From: Paracoccaceae bacterium
Lineage (GTDB): Bacteria; Pseudomonadota; Alphaproteobacteria; Rhodobacterales; Rhodobacteraceae
Length of the DNA stretch: 64,000 nucleotides
Reading direction: 5' to 3'
NCBI GenBank assembly: GCA_012103375.1
Contig: WLWX01000001.1
Location: 2,708,492 to 2,772,491, forward strand
Below are positions 1 through 8,545 of the stretch, piece by piece; the stretch's first letter is position 1; the number at the start of each line of letters is the position of its first letter. Below the pieces are notes generated by a model. That model ran no database searches. It worked only from the letters and a program-made list of their open reading frames with translations, and was not told the origin of the DNA. The position numbers and the translations under genes were made by a program.

Positions 1-814
1 CGGGCACGCATCGCAATCGTGTTTTGATGCGCGGTATCTGATGAACCCGTCTTTGCCACCGTTGGGCCTTCGCGGTTTGGAGAAGTTCCGGCGATATGTT
101 CGCAGTTCTTTGTTGCCAGGGCATGTGTAGCTGTCAGTTGTCGGGTCGTACCTAAAGTCTTCGCGTGAGAATGTGCCGTCCGTCCGCTTGGATTTATCCC
201 ACACCGGGATGTGCGGAGCTATGCCGCGCTCTTCGACCAACCAGCCCAGCATCTCCGCTGATCCGTAACCCGTATCGCCAACCAGCTTATCTGGTGTCAT
301 ATCAAAGCGATCCGTAATCCGGTCGATCATACGCCGCGCGGCAAAAGCCTCAGCAGTTCGGATCGGCAAGGCTGGCATCGACGCCGAAGCTCTCCCCGCC
401 AACCAAGCCCTCATCAATGCAGCGCTGCAATACTGTCTCGAAGAGCTGCCGGAACAAACCGCTCTCCCGGAAACGCCCGTGGCGGTTCTTCGAGAAGGTT
501 GAATGGTCCGGCACCGGGTCGGTCAGATCAAGGCGGCAGAACCACCGATACGCCAGATTGACATGAACTTCCTCACAAAGTCGCCGTTCGGACCGAATGC
601 CTTGGCAATAGCCCAACAACAACATCCGGATCATCAGCTCAGGGTCAATCGAAGGGCGACCGTGAGAGCTGTAGGTGGGTGCCAAAAGCGGACGGACATC
701 CGACAAATCGAGGAAGCAATCAATGCTGCGCAACGCATGATCCGCAGGCACAAACTCTTCAATCGAGAACTCGTAAAACAGCGCGCCCTGCGCCACCTGC
801 TTCGGTCCCATCAT
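1..814 (-). pseudogene. IS1182-family transposase, internal deletion and frameshift
   Basis: From the ATG at 814 the protein follows the intact transposases of this window (start MMGPKQVAQG) as far as GVDASL. About 269 bases are then missing compared with the intact gene, roughly 90 codons less one base, so the frame shifts and stops near 350. Past the deletion another frame resumes the family sequence (MIDR, VGDTGYGSAEML, HIPVWDKSKRTDG) and runs to base 1. The lost part covers much of the catalytic core. The product cannot be active, though its ends may still be recognised by the intact copies. Confidence 0.9.
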
Positions 815-887
815 TGCCGCACCTCCACTCTTAAAACGAGTGAATCAGCGCCAGACCAACCAAGCAACGGACTTTTTCAACACTATC
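1..887 (-). mobile_element. IS1182-family element, decayed copy 1 (left part outside window)
   Basis: The right end reads CTTTTTCAACACTATC, one base different from the right end of the two intact copies that begin at 25020 and 44966. It is followed by CGGA at 888-891, the same tetranucleotide (or its complement) that is duplicated around the intact copies. The left end lies beyond the window. The body differs from the intact copies at many positions and has an internal deletion, so this is an older resident and not a recent sibling. Confidence 0.85.
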
Positions 888-1047
888 CGGACGAAGCAGA
901 CACGGAGCCGCGCAAACAGGCCGGACACATGACTGCTTCTGACAAATGCACAAATCAGATCAAAAATGTCTTGCTATGCAGGAGCCATCCACACAGGTCA
1001 TTCGCTGCGGCTGCATCAATGGCTGCTATTGAAGACGCTTGTGTTCC

Positions 1048-1431
1048 TTACTTCTCTGCAATGGCGTCAATTTCCAAAAGCCAACCATCTTCAAACATCC
1101 CGGCCAAGACAACCGTCAACGCAAAGGTGTGCCCCCCGAGCATCTCCATCCGAACGTCACGATTCTCATTCCGGTACTTGCGGTCCACAAGGAAAGTGGT
1201 GGCCTTAACGATGTTCTCCGCGTCCATATCAGCAGCACGCAGTTGGGCAAGAATGTTCTTCCATACGGCTTCAGCCTGTCCTCTAAATGTGTCAGGAAGC
1301 GTCCCGTCAGCGCGAACCGGGGCTTGACCGCTCACATAGACCCGCCTCAACGTATCCTTGACTTCAAGTGCCTGAACATAAGCGCCGAAGACACCTGCTC
1401 CATCTTCTGCATTAATCCGTTTGATCGCCAT
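1048..1431 (-). CDS. RidA/YjgF-family protein, atypical
   Basis: A 127-residue protein with the YjgF/YER057c/UK114 fold: RVYVSGQAP near residue 33 and a C-terminal LLEIDAIAEK. Canonical RidA proteins hydrolyse reactive enamine/imine intermediates using an arginine in a PAR(S/T) motif. Here the matching stretch reads ALTVVLAGM, so that arginine is missing and deaminase activity is doubtful. I start at ATG 1431, with GGAG 11 bases upstream; an in-frame ATG at 1455 is possible. The gene faces away from the hnr-like operon that begins at 2020. Members of this family often sit beside catabolic clusters, so a link to that operon is plausible but inferred. Confidence 0.85.
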   Translation of the reverse strand: MAIKRINAEDGAGVFGAYVQALEVKDTLRRVYVSGQAPVRADGTLPDTFRGQAEAVWKNILAQLRAADMDAENIVKATTFLVDRKYRNENRDVRMEMLGGHTFALTVVLAGMFEDGWLLEIDAIAEK

Positions 1432-2019
1432 GTTCGGTTGCGCTCCTTGCTTCAAAACTCGTGTGTTTGGACATTCATGTTCCGCGCAGCATTTGTCAAA
1501 GTGGGCTCAATGTCGCCGTCAGTCTCTGCAATAAACTGCTACGTCTTTGGCCTTCTGCGTGGATGGGCTGAGGTTTTTCTTTTATCAATTTCGGGCATCT
1601 GCTGTCTTGCCGTCAGACGTCAAACGTCAGAACCCATGCAGTTGGCGGGCCGGACAGAAAAATAGGATACTGTTTGGCCACGAAAAAACAGGCTCCGGCA
1701 TTGGTTCCGCTCTCTATCAGACCGGATTTAAACCTGCATATGTTGCGCCCCGGGCGCAGGAAATTGTTTCCGCTTATGTTCTCGCCATCTGCGAACAGAT
1801 GGGATCCGGGTGACAACAATCGCTTCTTGCAGGAAATGACGCGGCGCAATGCAAGCCTCGTGAATGCTCGCATTTGGCCGCCCCAGAATGAATTGACTCG
1901 CGCCACAACCGGCCCTTATCGTTTGCATACGAATGATATGCGCGGATCGAGGTGGGACTTCAGGGTGTCCATCGCCCGGCGCACACCGAAACCCTGCATT
2001 GCGATCAAGGGTAAGACCA
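1432..2019. other. Intergenic region without a supported gene
   Basis: This 588-bp stretch separates the divergent RidA-like gene from the hnr-like gene. Short open frames exist on both strands, but none shows a recognisable domain or a plausible ribosome-binding site. It is less GC-rich than its surroundings and presumably holds the promoters of both flanking genes. I could not assign a specific promoter or operator. Confidence 0.5.
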
Positions 2020-3510
2020 TTGACCGAAACGGCCCGCGCAAAACCTGAGAAGATCCGCTGCGATGCATGCCCTGTGTTGTGCTACATCGCGCCGGGCCGC
2101 TCGGGCGCGTGTGACCGCTATGCCAATCATGACGGCGCCCTTGTCCGGCTGGATCCCCTGACGATTATCGAAAACGCGATCGGGAATGGCGCCAGCGCGG
2201 TGCCGTTCATGAAGGGAACCGGTGGCAACGACTGGGACGGTGATATTGTGCAGGCAAACCGGCCATTCATCACCGCGGTCGGCGCCGGAACGACCTATCC
2301 CGATTACAAACCCGCGCCCTTCATCGTCAGCCAGACGGTCGAAGACGCCGATATGGTCACCGTCGTGACCGAGGGTATTTTCAGTTATTGCGGCGTGAAG
2401 GTGAAGATCGACACCGATCGTTTCATCGGCCACGAACGTGCCATCGTGCGCTGCCAGGATGAACCGGTTGGTCATGTCATGACCAGCGAATATGGCTCGA
2501 AAATGCTGTCGTTGGGCGGGGTCGAACATCTGACCGGCGGCACCAAGAAAGAGGGCCGCGTCACCTGCGACACGCTATTGAAACTCTGCAATTGCCAGGC
2601 CGTGGACCTGACCATCGACGAAGGCGCCAGCATTGTGGTGCAGGCCGGAAAAGCGCCCATCATCAACGGGGCTGAAGAACATTTGATGCGTGTGGGCTGT
2701 GGATCTGCCGCCATCGGCATGTTCGCATCCGCCTGGGCATCCCATGTGGACGAAGTGGTCGTCGTCGACGATCACATCACTGGCCTGTTGTCCGAACATC
2801 AGGCGGGCAAGCTGCTGGACGTTCCACCCACCGGGATCAAGATCAAGGGCCGCAGATCGACGCCGGGGCGCTATTTCCAGGTGGCCGAACCGGGCACAGG
2901 CTGGGGCGGCACAGACGTTGAAGACCCGCTGAGCATTCTGAAACCCGCCAACCCAGATGTGGCATGGCCGGGGCTGCGGCTGCTGATGGTGTCCACGACC
3001 GGAGAACAGCACGCCTATTTCGAGTTGGACGCCGAACTAAACCCCCAGCCAGCCGCCCTGCCCGCGGATTTGCGGGCCTCGGTCGATCTGATCGCCGAGA
3101 ATTGCGAACCCTCGTTATGTTCGGTCCTGTTCATGGGGGGCGCGGGCGGTTCGCTGCGCGCCGGGGTGACCACGAACCCGGTCAAGCTGACCCGCTCGGT
3201 GAAAGACTCGCTGACGCATGTGTCCTGCGGTGGGGCCAACGCCTATGTCTGGCCTGGCGGCGGGATCACGGTGATCGCGGATGTGCTGGATATGCCGTCG
3301 AACTCCTTCGGCTATGTTCCGACCCCGGCGCTAGTCGCGCCGATCGAGTTCACCATGCGGATGACGGACTACGTGGCCCTTGGCGGCCATTCCGACAATG
3401 TCCGTCCAATCGAAGACGTCATCACCCGGGATGTTCGCCGCGTGGACCGGATAGACCCCGAAGCTGACCCCGTGGCCCGGCACAATTTCCGCTGGAAACC
3501 GGAAGGCTGA
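2020..3510 (+). CDS. 6-hydroxynicotinate reductase-like iron-sulfur protein
   Basis: A protein of about 496 residues resembling 6-hydroxynicotinate reductase (Hnr), the iron-sulfur flavoprotein that reduces the pyridine ring of 6-hydroxynicotinate during anaerobic nicotinate breakdown. Cysteines at 14, 17, 21 and 31 (CDACPVLC, then SGAC) can hold a 4Fe-4S cluster. Glycine-rich stretches GGAGGSLRAG and GGGITV lie in the C-terminal third. I start at TTG 2020 because AAGGGTAAG lies just upstream and the homologous part begins there; an ATG at 1933 is in frame. It leads a tight operon with UPF0280 and two AA_synth genes. No nicotinate hydroxylase or enamidase gene is visible nearby, so the true substrate may be another N-heterocycle. 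The family call is good; the substrate is uncertain. Confidence 0.75.
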   Translation: MTETARAKPEKIRCDACPVLCYIAPGRSGACDRYANHDGALVRLDPLTIIENAIGNGASAVPFMKGTGGNDWDGDIVQANRPFITAVGAGTTYPDYKPAPFIVSQTVEDADMVTVVTEGIFSYCGVKVKIDTDRFIGHERAIVRCQDEPVGHVMTSEYGSKMLSLGGVEHLTGGTKKEGRVTCDTLLKLCNCQAVDLTIDEGASIVVQAGKAPIINGAEEHLMRVGCGSAAIGMFASAWASHVDEVVVVDDHITGLLSEHQAGKLLDVPPTGIKIKGRRSTPGRYFQVAEPGTGWGGTDVEDPLSILKPANPDVAWPGLRLLMVSTTGEQHAYFELDAELNPQPAALPADLRASVDLIAENCEPSLCSVLFMGGAGGSLRAGVTTNPVKLTRSVKDSLTHVSCGGANAYVWPGGGITVIADVLDMPSNSFGYVPTPALVAPIEFTMRMTDYVALGGHSDNVRPIEDVITRDVRRVDRIDPEADPVARHNFRWKPEG

Positions 3511-3517
3511 GATTGGA

Positions 3518-4396
3518 ATGAACGGACCTGTCGCGGCATATCTGGATGGCGGGAAGCGGCTGCATTTGCAGCACGGCCCCATCGACCTGATCATCAGCGC
3601 AGATGCCGAAAGCCCGGAATTGCGGGACATTGCGTTCGCTGCCGCATCGGACTGTTTTGCGACCCTGCTTGACGGACTGGTCGCCGGGCTGGTCCGGCAT
3701 CGGTGCGCACTTGCCCCCGACACAGCCCTGCCCGCTGATCCGGTTGCGCGCCGCATGTACATTGCCGCGCACCCCTTCTGCACCACCCATTTTCTGACCC
3801 CGATGATTGCTGTCGCCGGATCCGTGGCGGACGCCGTTCTGGCGGCAATGCTGCGGGCGGTTCCGCTGACCCGCGCCTATGTAAACAATGGCGGCGACAT
3901 CGCCGTGCATCTTGGAACGGGTGCAGAATTTGCCATCGCCATGGCCGCGCCCAACGGGGCGGATCTGGGCCGCGTGCGGTTCGATGCCAAAAGCGGCATC
4001 GGCGGTATTGCCACCAGCGGGGCAATGGGGCGCAGCCTGTCGCTGGGGATCGCCGACAGTGTCACCGTGCTGGCCCGCGATGCGGCGACCGCAGATGTGG
4101 CGGCAACGCTGATTGCCAACGCGGTCGATCTGCCGGATCATCCCGGCGTGATCCGGCAAGCAGCCTCGGCACTGGACCCGGACAGTGATCTGGGTGACCG
4201 GCGCGTCGTGACCACCGTCCCGTCGCTGAACGCGGCCGAATGCGACCGCGCACTTGCTGCGGGTCGGGCCTGTGCTGCACAAATGCAAGACTCGGGCCTG
4301 GTTCTTGGCGCGGCACTGTTTTTACAAGGACAATCTGCGCTTGCCGGGACCGGCTTCTGCGAGCCTGGCCCCGCAAAGGAGGTCGCACATGCCTGA
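3518..4396 (+). CDS. UPF0280 family protein (ApbE-like)
   Basis: A 292-residue protein matching the UPF0280 family, which is related in fold to the ApbE flavin transferases. The glycine/asparagine stretch YVNNGGDIAVHL lies around residue 125, and SGIGGIATSGAMGRSLSLG around residue 155. It begins 7 bases after the hnr-like gene and overlaps the next start by 8 bases, so it is certainly co-transcribed. Its biochemical role is unknown. Next to a predicted flavin/iron-sulfur reductase, a job in flavin attachment or cofactor supply is a reasonable inference only. Confidence 0.8.
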   Translation: MNGPVAAYLDGGKRLHLQHGPIDLIISADAESPELRDIAFAAASDCFATLLDGLVAGLVRHRCALAPDTALPADPVARRMYIAAHPFCTTHFLTPMIAVAGSVADAVLAAMLRAVPLTRAYVNNGGDIAVHLGTGAEFAIAMAAPNGADLGRVRFDAKSGIGGIATSGAMGRSLSLGIADSVTVLARDAATADVAATLIANAVDLPDHPGVIRQAASALDPDSDLGDRRVVTTVPSLNAAECDRALAAGRACAAQMQDSGLVLGAALFLQGQSALAGTGFCEPGPAKEVAHA

Positions 4397-4970
4397 ACTG
4401 GATATCCGCAAACGGATCCTGACAATCGAAGAGATTTTCCACGAGGGCGGCCCGGCCCCCGACACGCCGCGCCTGCGCGGAGCGATATTCACGGTGCTGA
4501 CCAACCCCTTCGCCGGGCGTTATGAGCCGCAGATCCAAGGCTTCATGGAAGACCTCAAGCCCATGGGATATGACATGGCACAGCAGCTGGCCACAGCGCT
4601 TGGCGGGGCCGACAAGGTCGATGGCTACGGCAAAGCCTCATTGGTTGGCGCCGCCGGAGAGCTTGAGCACGGCGCCCTGTGGCACGCACCGGGCGGCTAT
4701 GCCATGCGCGAGGTTCTGGGCGAAGCCAGGGCAATTGTCCCGTCGTCAAAGAAGGTCGGCGGGATCGGAGCGCGGCTGGACGTGCCAATCACCCATATCA
4801 ACGCCTCCTATGTGCGCAGCCACTTCGATTCGATGGAAATCGGGCTAAGCGATGCGCCCCGCGCCGATGAATTGCTGTTTGCGCTGGTCATGACCAGCGG
4901 TCCGCGCATCCATTCCCGCTCGGGCGGGTTGGAAGCCAGCGACATCAAGGAAAAGGATGGATTGAGATGA
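4389..4970 (+). CDS. AA_synth (PF06684) family protein, paralog 1
   Basis: A 193-residue protein of the family named amino acid synthesis, whose function is not established. The start at 4389 is fixed by a strong AAAGGAGGT just upstream and lies inside the end of the UPF0280 gene. It shares with the next gene the blocks YGKA..VG..GELEH, VPSSKK.GG.G..LDVP and YVRSHFD..E..L.DAPRA. This pairing suggests that the two products form a heteromer. The operon context (ring reductase, ApbE-like protein, amidohydrolase) points to catabolism and not biosynthesis. Confidence 0.8.
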   Translation: MPELDIRKRILTIEEIFHEGGPAPDTPRLRGAIFTVLTNPFAGRYEPQIQGFMEDLKPMGYDMAQQLATALGGADKVDGYGKASLVGAAGELEHGALWHAPGGYAMREVLGEARAIVPSSKKVGGIGARLDVPITHINASYVRSHFDSMEIGLSDAPRADELLFALVMTSGPRIHSRSGGLEASDIKEKDGLR

Positions 4971-5551
4971 GCGCCAAGATCAGGAAAATCGTGACCTGGG
5001 TTGAAGAAACCCACACCGAAATGGGCCGCCCGATTGCACCGCCAACGCGCAAGGCCGTCGCCGCCGCCGTGATCGAAAACCCCTTTGCCGGCCAATATGT
5101 TGAGGATCTGAGCGACCTGATGGACATCGGCGCCGAACTGGGCGGTCTGCTGGGCGCGCGGGCAGTGGCCGCACTTGGCATCGAACCGGCGCAGGCCGAA
5201 AGCTATGGCAAGGCGGCGATGGTCGGCGAAAATGGCGAATTAGAACACGCCGCCGCGATCCTGCACCCGAAACTGGGCGCGCCTTTGCGCAATGCAGTGG
5301 AAAAGGGTGCCGCGCTGGTGCCCTCGTCCAAGAAACGCGGCGGGCCGGGCCAGGATCTGGACGTCCCGCTTGGCCACAAGGATGCGGCCTATGTGCGGTC
5401 GCATTTCGACGGGGTCGAGGTTCGGCTGAACGATGCGCCGCGGGCGGGTGAAATACTTGTCGCCGTCGCGGTGACCGACAGCGGCCGCCCCCTGCCCCGC
5501 GTCGGCGGGCTGACCCATGCCGAGGCTGAAGGCAAGGACGGCCTGCGATAG
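4967..5551 (+). CDS. AA_synth (PF06684) family protein, paralog 2
   Basis: A 194-residue paralog of the preceding protein, starting at an ATGA overlap with it. The conserved blocks are ESYGKAAMVGENGELEH near residue 83, VPSSKKRGGPGQDLDVP near 120 and AYVRSHFDGVEVRLNDAPRA near 145. The tandem pair probably arose by duplication and translational coupling should keep the two products equal. The catalytic role is unknown. The conserved SSKK and H/E residues could form an active site, but I cannot show that. Confidence 0.8.
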   Translation: MSAKIRKIVTWVEETHTEMGRPIAPPTRKAVAAAVIENPFAGQYVEDLSDLMDIGAELGGLLGARAVAALGIEPAQAESYGKAAMVGENGELEHAAAILHPKLGAPLRNAVEKGAALVPSSKKRGGPGQDLDVPLGHKDAAYVRSHFDGVEVRLNDAPRAGEILVAVAVTDSGRPLPRVGGLTHAEAEGKDGLR

Positions 5552-5656
5552 GCGCACGGCGATCCGCAACGCCAAAGCCGCGCGGTCACCTTGATCCTGA
5601 TCAAATCTTCTGGCGGCCCCCCATGCCAATATTGTCGGCATCAGCGGAGGGCTCCT

Positions 5657-6034
5657 ATGGAAGATCTAGTCAGGCTTGGTCAGGAATTCGTGCAGGCGAT
5701 GCGGAATGGGCGCGGCATCGTGCATGTCGACGACATATATGCCGAGAGCGCCGAATCCGTCGAAACCGTTGTGCCGCCCGGGCGCGATGTCCGCATTGCC
5801 AAGGGCCGCAGCGCGATCAAGGCGAAGCGGGCGGATTGGGTGGCCGCGCATGACATTCTAAAGCTTGAAGCCGACGGTCCCTTCGTGCACCCGCCCAACC
5901 GCTTCGCTGTGCGCTTCCAGGTCGAGGTGACGCAAAAGGCCACGGGTCGGCAGATGACCATGGGCGAAATCGCCGTCTACACGGTCGAAGATGGCAAGAT
6001 CGTGCGCGAGGAATTCTTCATGTCGCCCAGATAG
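5657..6034 (+). CDS. SnoaL-like / NTF2-fold protein
   Basis: A 125-residue protein of the SnoaL-like NTF2 superfamily: short helical N-terminus, FAVRFQVEVT strand near residue 86 and C-terminal VYTVEDGKIVREEFFM. Such folds act as small isomerases, hydrolases or binding proteins. I chose ATG 5657 because GGAGG ends 6 bases before it. The gene follows the AA_synth pair in the same direction after about 105 bases and probably belongs to the same catabolic block. Its substrate is unknown. Confidence 0.75.
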   Translation: MEDLVRLGQEFVQAMRNGRGIVHVDDIYAESAESVETVVPPGRDVRIAKGRSAIKAKRADWVAAHDILKLEADGPFVHPPNRFAVRFQVEVTQKATGRQMTMGEIAVYTVEDGKIVREEFFMSPR

Positions 6035-6055
6035 CCGGCGTTCATCGCACGCCGG
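6035..6055. terminator. Hairpin between convergent genes
   Basis: CCGGCGT and ACGCCGG form a 7-bp stem with a 7-base loop just after the SnoaL-like stop codon, between two convergent genes. There is no T-run, so an intrinsic terminator is uncertain. Confidence 0.35.
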
Positions 6056-6095
6056 AATGACATTTGCTGGCGGCCTTTGCATCAGCGCGCCCATT

Positions 6096-6830
6096 TCAGC
6101 CCGCTAGAAATGCCCGATAGTCATCGCAGACGGCGCGCGCCGCAGCCCCGAGCAACGCATGCCCGTGTTCCCCCTTTGCCAGTGCCGAATGTGACCCCAC
6201 GCGTCCGTCCGGGAACTCCGCTTTGTGGCGATCGGGCGATCCATGATTGTCGCCCGCCCGCGCCTTCATTTCATCGGGCTCCAGCCTACGCGGCGGCGCG
6301 GCTGCAACGCCTGGCGCAACGGACCGGTACAGCGCTTGCGTTATCGAGATTTCGGACGGTGTGGCATGCATCCCTTCCCACCCGCCATAGAATTCCTGGC
6401 GCAGCAGGTTGACGGCATCAAAATCCCACCAGCTTCGGATCCTGACCCGGCTTTCACCAAGGGCGTCAGCGCTTCGCCGCATCGGGGCAATATTCGCACC
6501 ATGTGCGTTCAACACATAGATCTTCGTGAATCCGTGATGCGCCAGACTGCCAAGAACCTCGGTGAAGATCGCTTCGAACAGGCTTTCGGGGATCGAAATG
6601 GTGCCCGGGAACCCCATGTTGAACGCAGCCGGGGTGTATCGCAAAGCCGGCGCGACAATCGAACCGGCCAATTCGGCGGCGCTGTCCGCAATCGCTTCGG
6701 CGCAGAGGCTGTCGGTGCCAATCAACCCCATCGGCCCGTGTTGCTCGGTTGATCCAACGGGCAGAATGATGCCTGCGCTGCGCGTCAGATAGGCCTCGAC
6801 CTCGGGCCATGTCATGTGATCCAGCTTCAT
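6096..6830 (-). CDS. Creatininase-family amidohydrolase
   Basis: A 244-residue member of the creatininase / creatinine amidohydrolase family, metal-dependent enzymes that open cyclic amides or cleave formamides. Visible metal and active-site motifs are PVGSTEQHGP near residue 24 followed by GTD, then LNAHGAN near 107 (usually NGHGGN) and MHATPSEIS near 152. The variant NAHGAN and HATPSEIS suggest a substrate other than creatinine. It converges on the SnoaL-like gene and is separated from the ABC binding-protein gene upstream by a strong terminator. Inference: it could hydrolyse the reduced lactam made by the hnr-like system, a role played by enamidase in the known nicotinate pathway. Confidence 0.85.
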   Translation of the reverse strand: MKLDHMTWPEVEAYLTRSAGIILPVGSTEQHGPMGLIGTDSLCAEAIADSAAELAGSIVAPALRYTPAAFNMGFPGTISIPESLFEAIFTEVLGSLAHHGFTKIYVLNAHGANIAPMRRSADALGESRVRIRSWWDFDAVNLLRQEFYGGWEGMHATPSEISITQALYRSVAPGVAAAPPRRLEPDEMKARAGDNHGSPDRHKAEFPDGRVGSHSALAKGEHGHALLGAAARAVCDDYRAFLAG

Positions 6831-6841
6831 GGCACAGCCAC

Positions 6842-6871
6842 AAAAAAGGGCCGCACGTTCTGCGCGGCCCT
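6842..6871 (-). terminator. Rho-independent terminator after the ABC binding-protein gene
   Basis: Read on the minus strand, AGGGCCGC pairs with GCGGCCCT across a short loop and is followed by TTTTTT. It lies 26 bases after the stop of the binding-protein gene and just before the creatininase start, so the two genes are separate transcription units. Confidence 0.85.
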
Positions 6872-6896
6872 GTTCATACGTATCGCCAAACTCAGT

Positions 6897-7667
6897 TCAA
6901 AGACCCCAGGTGTCGCGGACACCGTCAAAGAAGCCCTGCGCCTGCTTCACCTTGATCCAGTTGTTCACATAATTGATCCAGACCTGATCATCCTGCGGCA
7001 ACAACATCGCAATGGGCGACGGCGAACGCGGTTCGGTGTTGGCAACGCGCACCACCGGGAATTTGGTCACCAGCGTAGACCCTTCGATGTTCGACGTGAT
7101 GAACACATCGGCGCGCCCGGCGATCACCTCCTGAAAGCCGCGTGCGGGGGCTTCGACCACCTTGATCTCGGCATTCGGGAACCACTCTTTCGCCAACCCC
7201 TCGAAGGTGGTGCCAAGCGTCGTAGCAACGGTCACACCCGGCTGGTTGATCGAGTCATATCCGTCGAAATCGCCCGCCTTGTCGGTATGGGTGAAGGGAT
7301 AAATCTCGACCGCGATATAGCTTTCCGAGAATCCGGCAACCTTCATGCGCGGCGGCGAGATCGAGGCCGACCCGGTCATGTGGTACTGACCGGCCACCAC
7401 GCCGTTCACCAGCGTTTTCCAATCCGTCGGCACAAACTCAACCTCGACGCCCAGATCGGCGGCAAGCTGCGTCATGACGTCGATGTCAAAACCCTTGTAA
7501 CTGTTCGAGGCCGGGTCGCGAACCGACATCGGGTTCCAGTCGCCGGTTGTGCCAACCTTCAGTACGCCGCCGTCAAGTATATCGTTCAACGCCGACTGCG
7601 CCTGCGCCGTTGCCGTCATTGTCATCGCCACAGCCGCGGCTGCAGTCGCGGTCATAAGGTGTTTCAT
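6897..7667 (-). CDS. Amino acid-type ABC transporter substrate-binding protein
   Basis: A 256-residue periplasmic binding protein of the polar amino acid family (SBP_bac_3). ATG 7667 is preceded by AGGAGA and opens a signal peptide that ends around ATAQA at residue 23. The mature part begins with VLKVGTTGDWNPMS, typical of this family, and carries GFDIDVMTQLAADLGVEVEF about 40 residues further on. It lies divergent from the matching ATPase and permease genes, an arrangement that lets one intergenic region control the whole importer. The ligand is unknown; context suggests the N-containing substrate of the neighbouring catabolic genes. Confidence 0.9.
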   Translation of the reverse strand: MKHLMTATAAAAVAMTMTATAQAQSALNDILDGGVLKVGTTGDWNPMSVRDPASNSYKGFDIDVMTQLAADLGVEVEFVPTDWKTLVNGVVAGQYHMTGSASISPPRMKVAGFSESYIAVEIYPFTHTDKAGDFDGYDSINQPGVTVATTLGTTFEGLAKEWFPNAEIKVVEAPARGFQEVIAGRADVFITSNIEGSTLVTKFPVVRVANTEPRSPSPIAMLLPQDDQVWINYVNNWIKVKQAQGFFDGVRDTWGL

Positions 7668-7798
7668 TCGTGATCTCCTGTGTGTTGCCATTGGATTTCG
7701 GCGCTTTCATATCAGATGCGTCTTGAACTAACGAACATTCCCCCGCTAACCTCAAGCAAATAAATCCCTGCGGGGACCATCCCCCGAAGGGAACGAAC
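7668..7798. promoter_or_regulatory. Divergent promoter region of the ABC importer
   Basis: This 131-bp gap lies between the divergent binding-protein and ATPase genes and must hold both promoters. On the plus strand TTGAAC (7723-7728) and CTAACC (7746-7751) are 17 bases apart, a weak sigma-70-like pair. GAAGGGA precedes the ATPase start at 7799. No clear operator was found. Confidence 0.35.
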
Positions 7799-8539
7799 AT
7801 GTCGCAATATGCGATCGAAATGGTCGATGTCGACAAATGGTTCGGAGAGTTTCAGGCCCTGAAAGGCGTCAACCTGACCGTATCTGCGGGCGAACGGGTG
7901 GTCGTCTGCGGGCCGTCCGGGTCAGGAAAATCAACCGTTGTGCGCTGTATTAACCAGTTGGAACAGCACCAATCCGGCACGATCCGGGTGAATGGAGTCG
8001 ATGTCGGAAGTGATGCAGGATCAACCGCCGCAATCCGGGCCGAAGTGGGCATGGTCTTCCAACAATTCAACCTGTTCCCTCACCTAAGCGTGATGCAAAA
8101 TCTGACGCTGGGGCCAATGAAAGCGCGCGGCTTGTCGCGCGCAGACGCCGAAGCCCGGGCGCAAAAATACCTTGCGCGTGTGCGCATCCCCGAACAGGCC
8201 GATAAACGCCCCGGTCAATTATCCGGTGGCCAGCAGCAGCGCGTGGCAATCGCACGCAGCCTGTGCATGGAACCCAAGGTCTTGCTGTTCGACGAACCAA
8301 CCTCGGCACTGGACCCTGAAATGATCTCGGAAGTGCTGGACGTCATGGTCGAGCTTGCCGAAGAAGGCATGACCATGGTCGTCGTCACCCATGAAATGGG
8401 CTTCGCGCGGCGGGTTGCCGACAAAATGGTGTTCATGGACGCGGGCGAAATTGTCGAGGTCGGGCCGCCGCAGCAGTTTTTCGAGGCGCCGAAATCACAG
8501 CGCTGCCGCACCTTCCTTGGCCAGATATTGCAACATTAG
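7799..8539 (+). CDS. Amino acid-type ABC transporter ATP-binding protein
   Basis: A 246-residue ATPase of the GlnQ/HisP type that powers import. Walker A is GPSGSGKST at residues 38-46, the signature is LSGGQQQR near 141, Walker B is [11 protein letters not shown] near 161, and the switch histidine is in [21 protein letters not shown] gives the ribosome-binding site. It is followed after 6 bases by the permease gene and then by a CMD-family gene. The binding protein lies divergently upstream. Confidence 0.95.
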   Translation: MSQYAIEMVDVDKWFGEFQALKGVNLTVSAGERVVVCGPSGSGKSTVVRCINQLEQHQSGTIRVNGVDVGSDAGSTAAIRAEVGMVFQQFNLFPHLSVMQNLTLGPMKARGLSRADAEARAQKYLARVRIPEQADKRPGQLSGGQQQRVAIARSLCMEPKVLLFDEPTSALDPEMISEVLDVMVELAEEGMTMVVVTHEMGFARRVADKMVFMDAGEIVEVGPPQQFFEAPKSQRCRTFLGQILQH

Positions 8540-8545
8540 GGGCGT

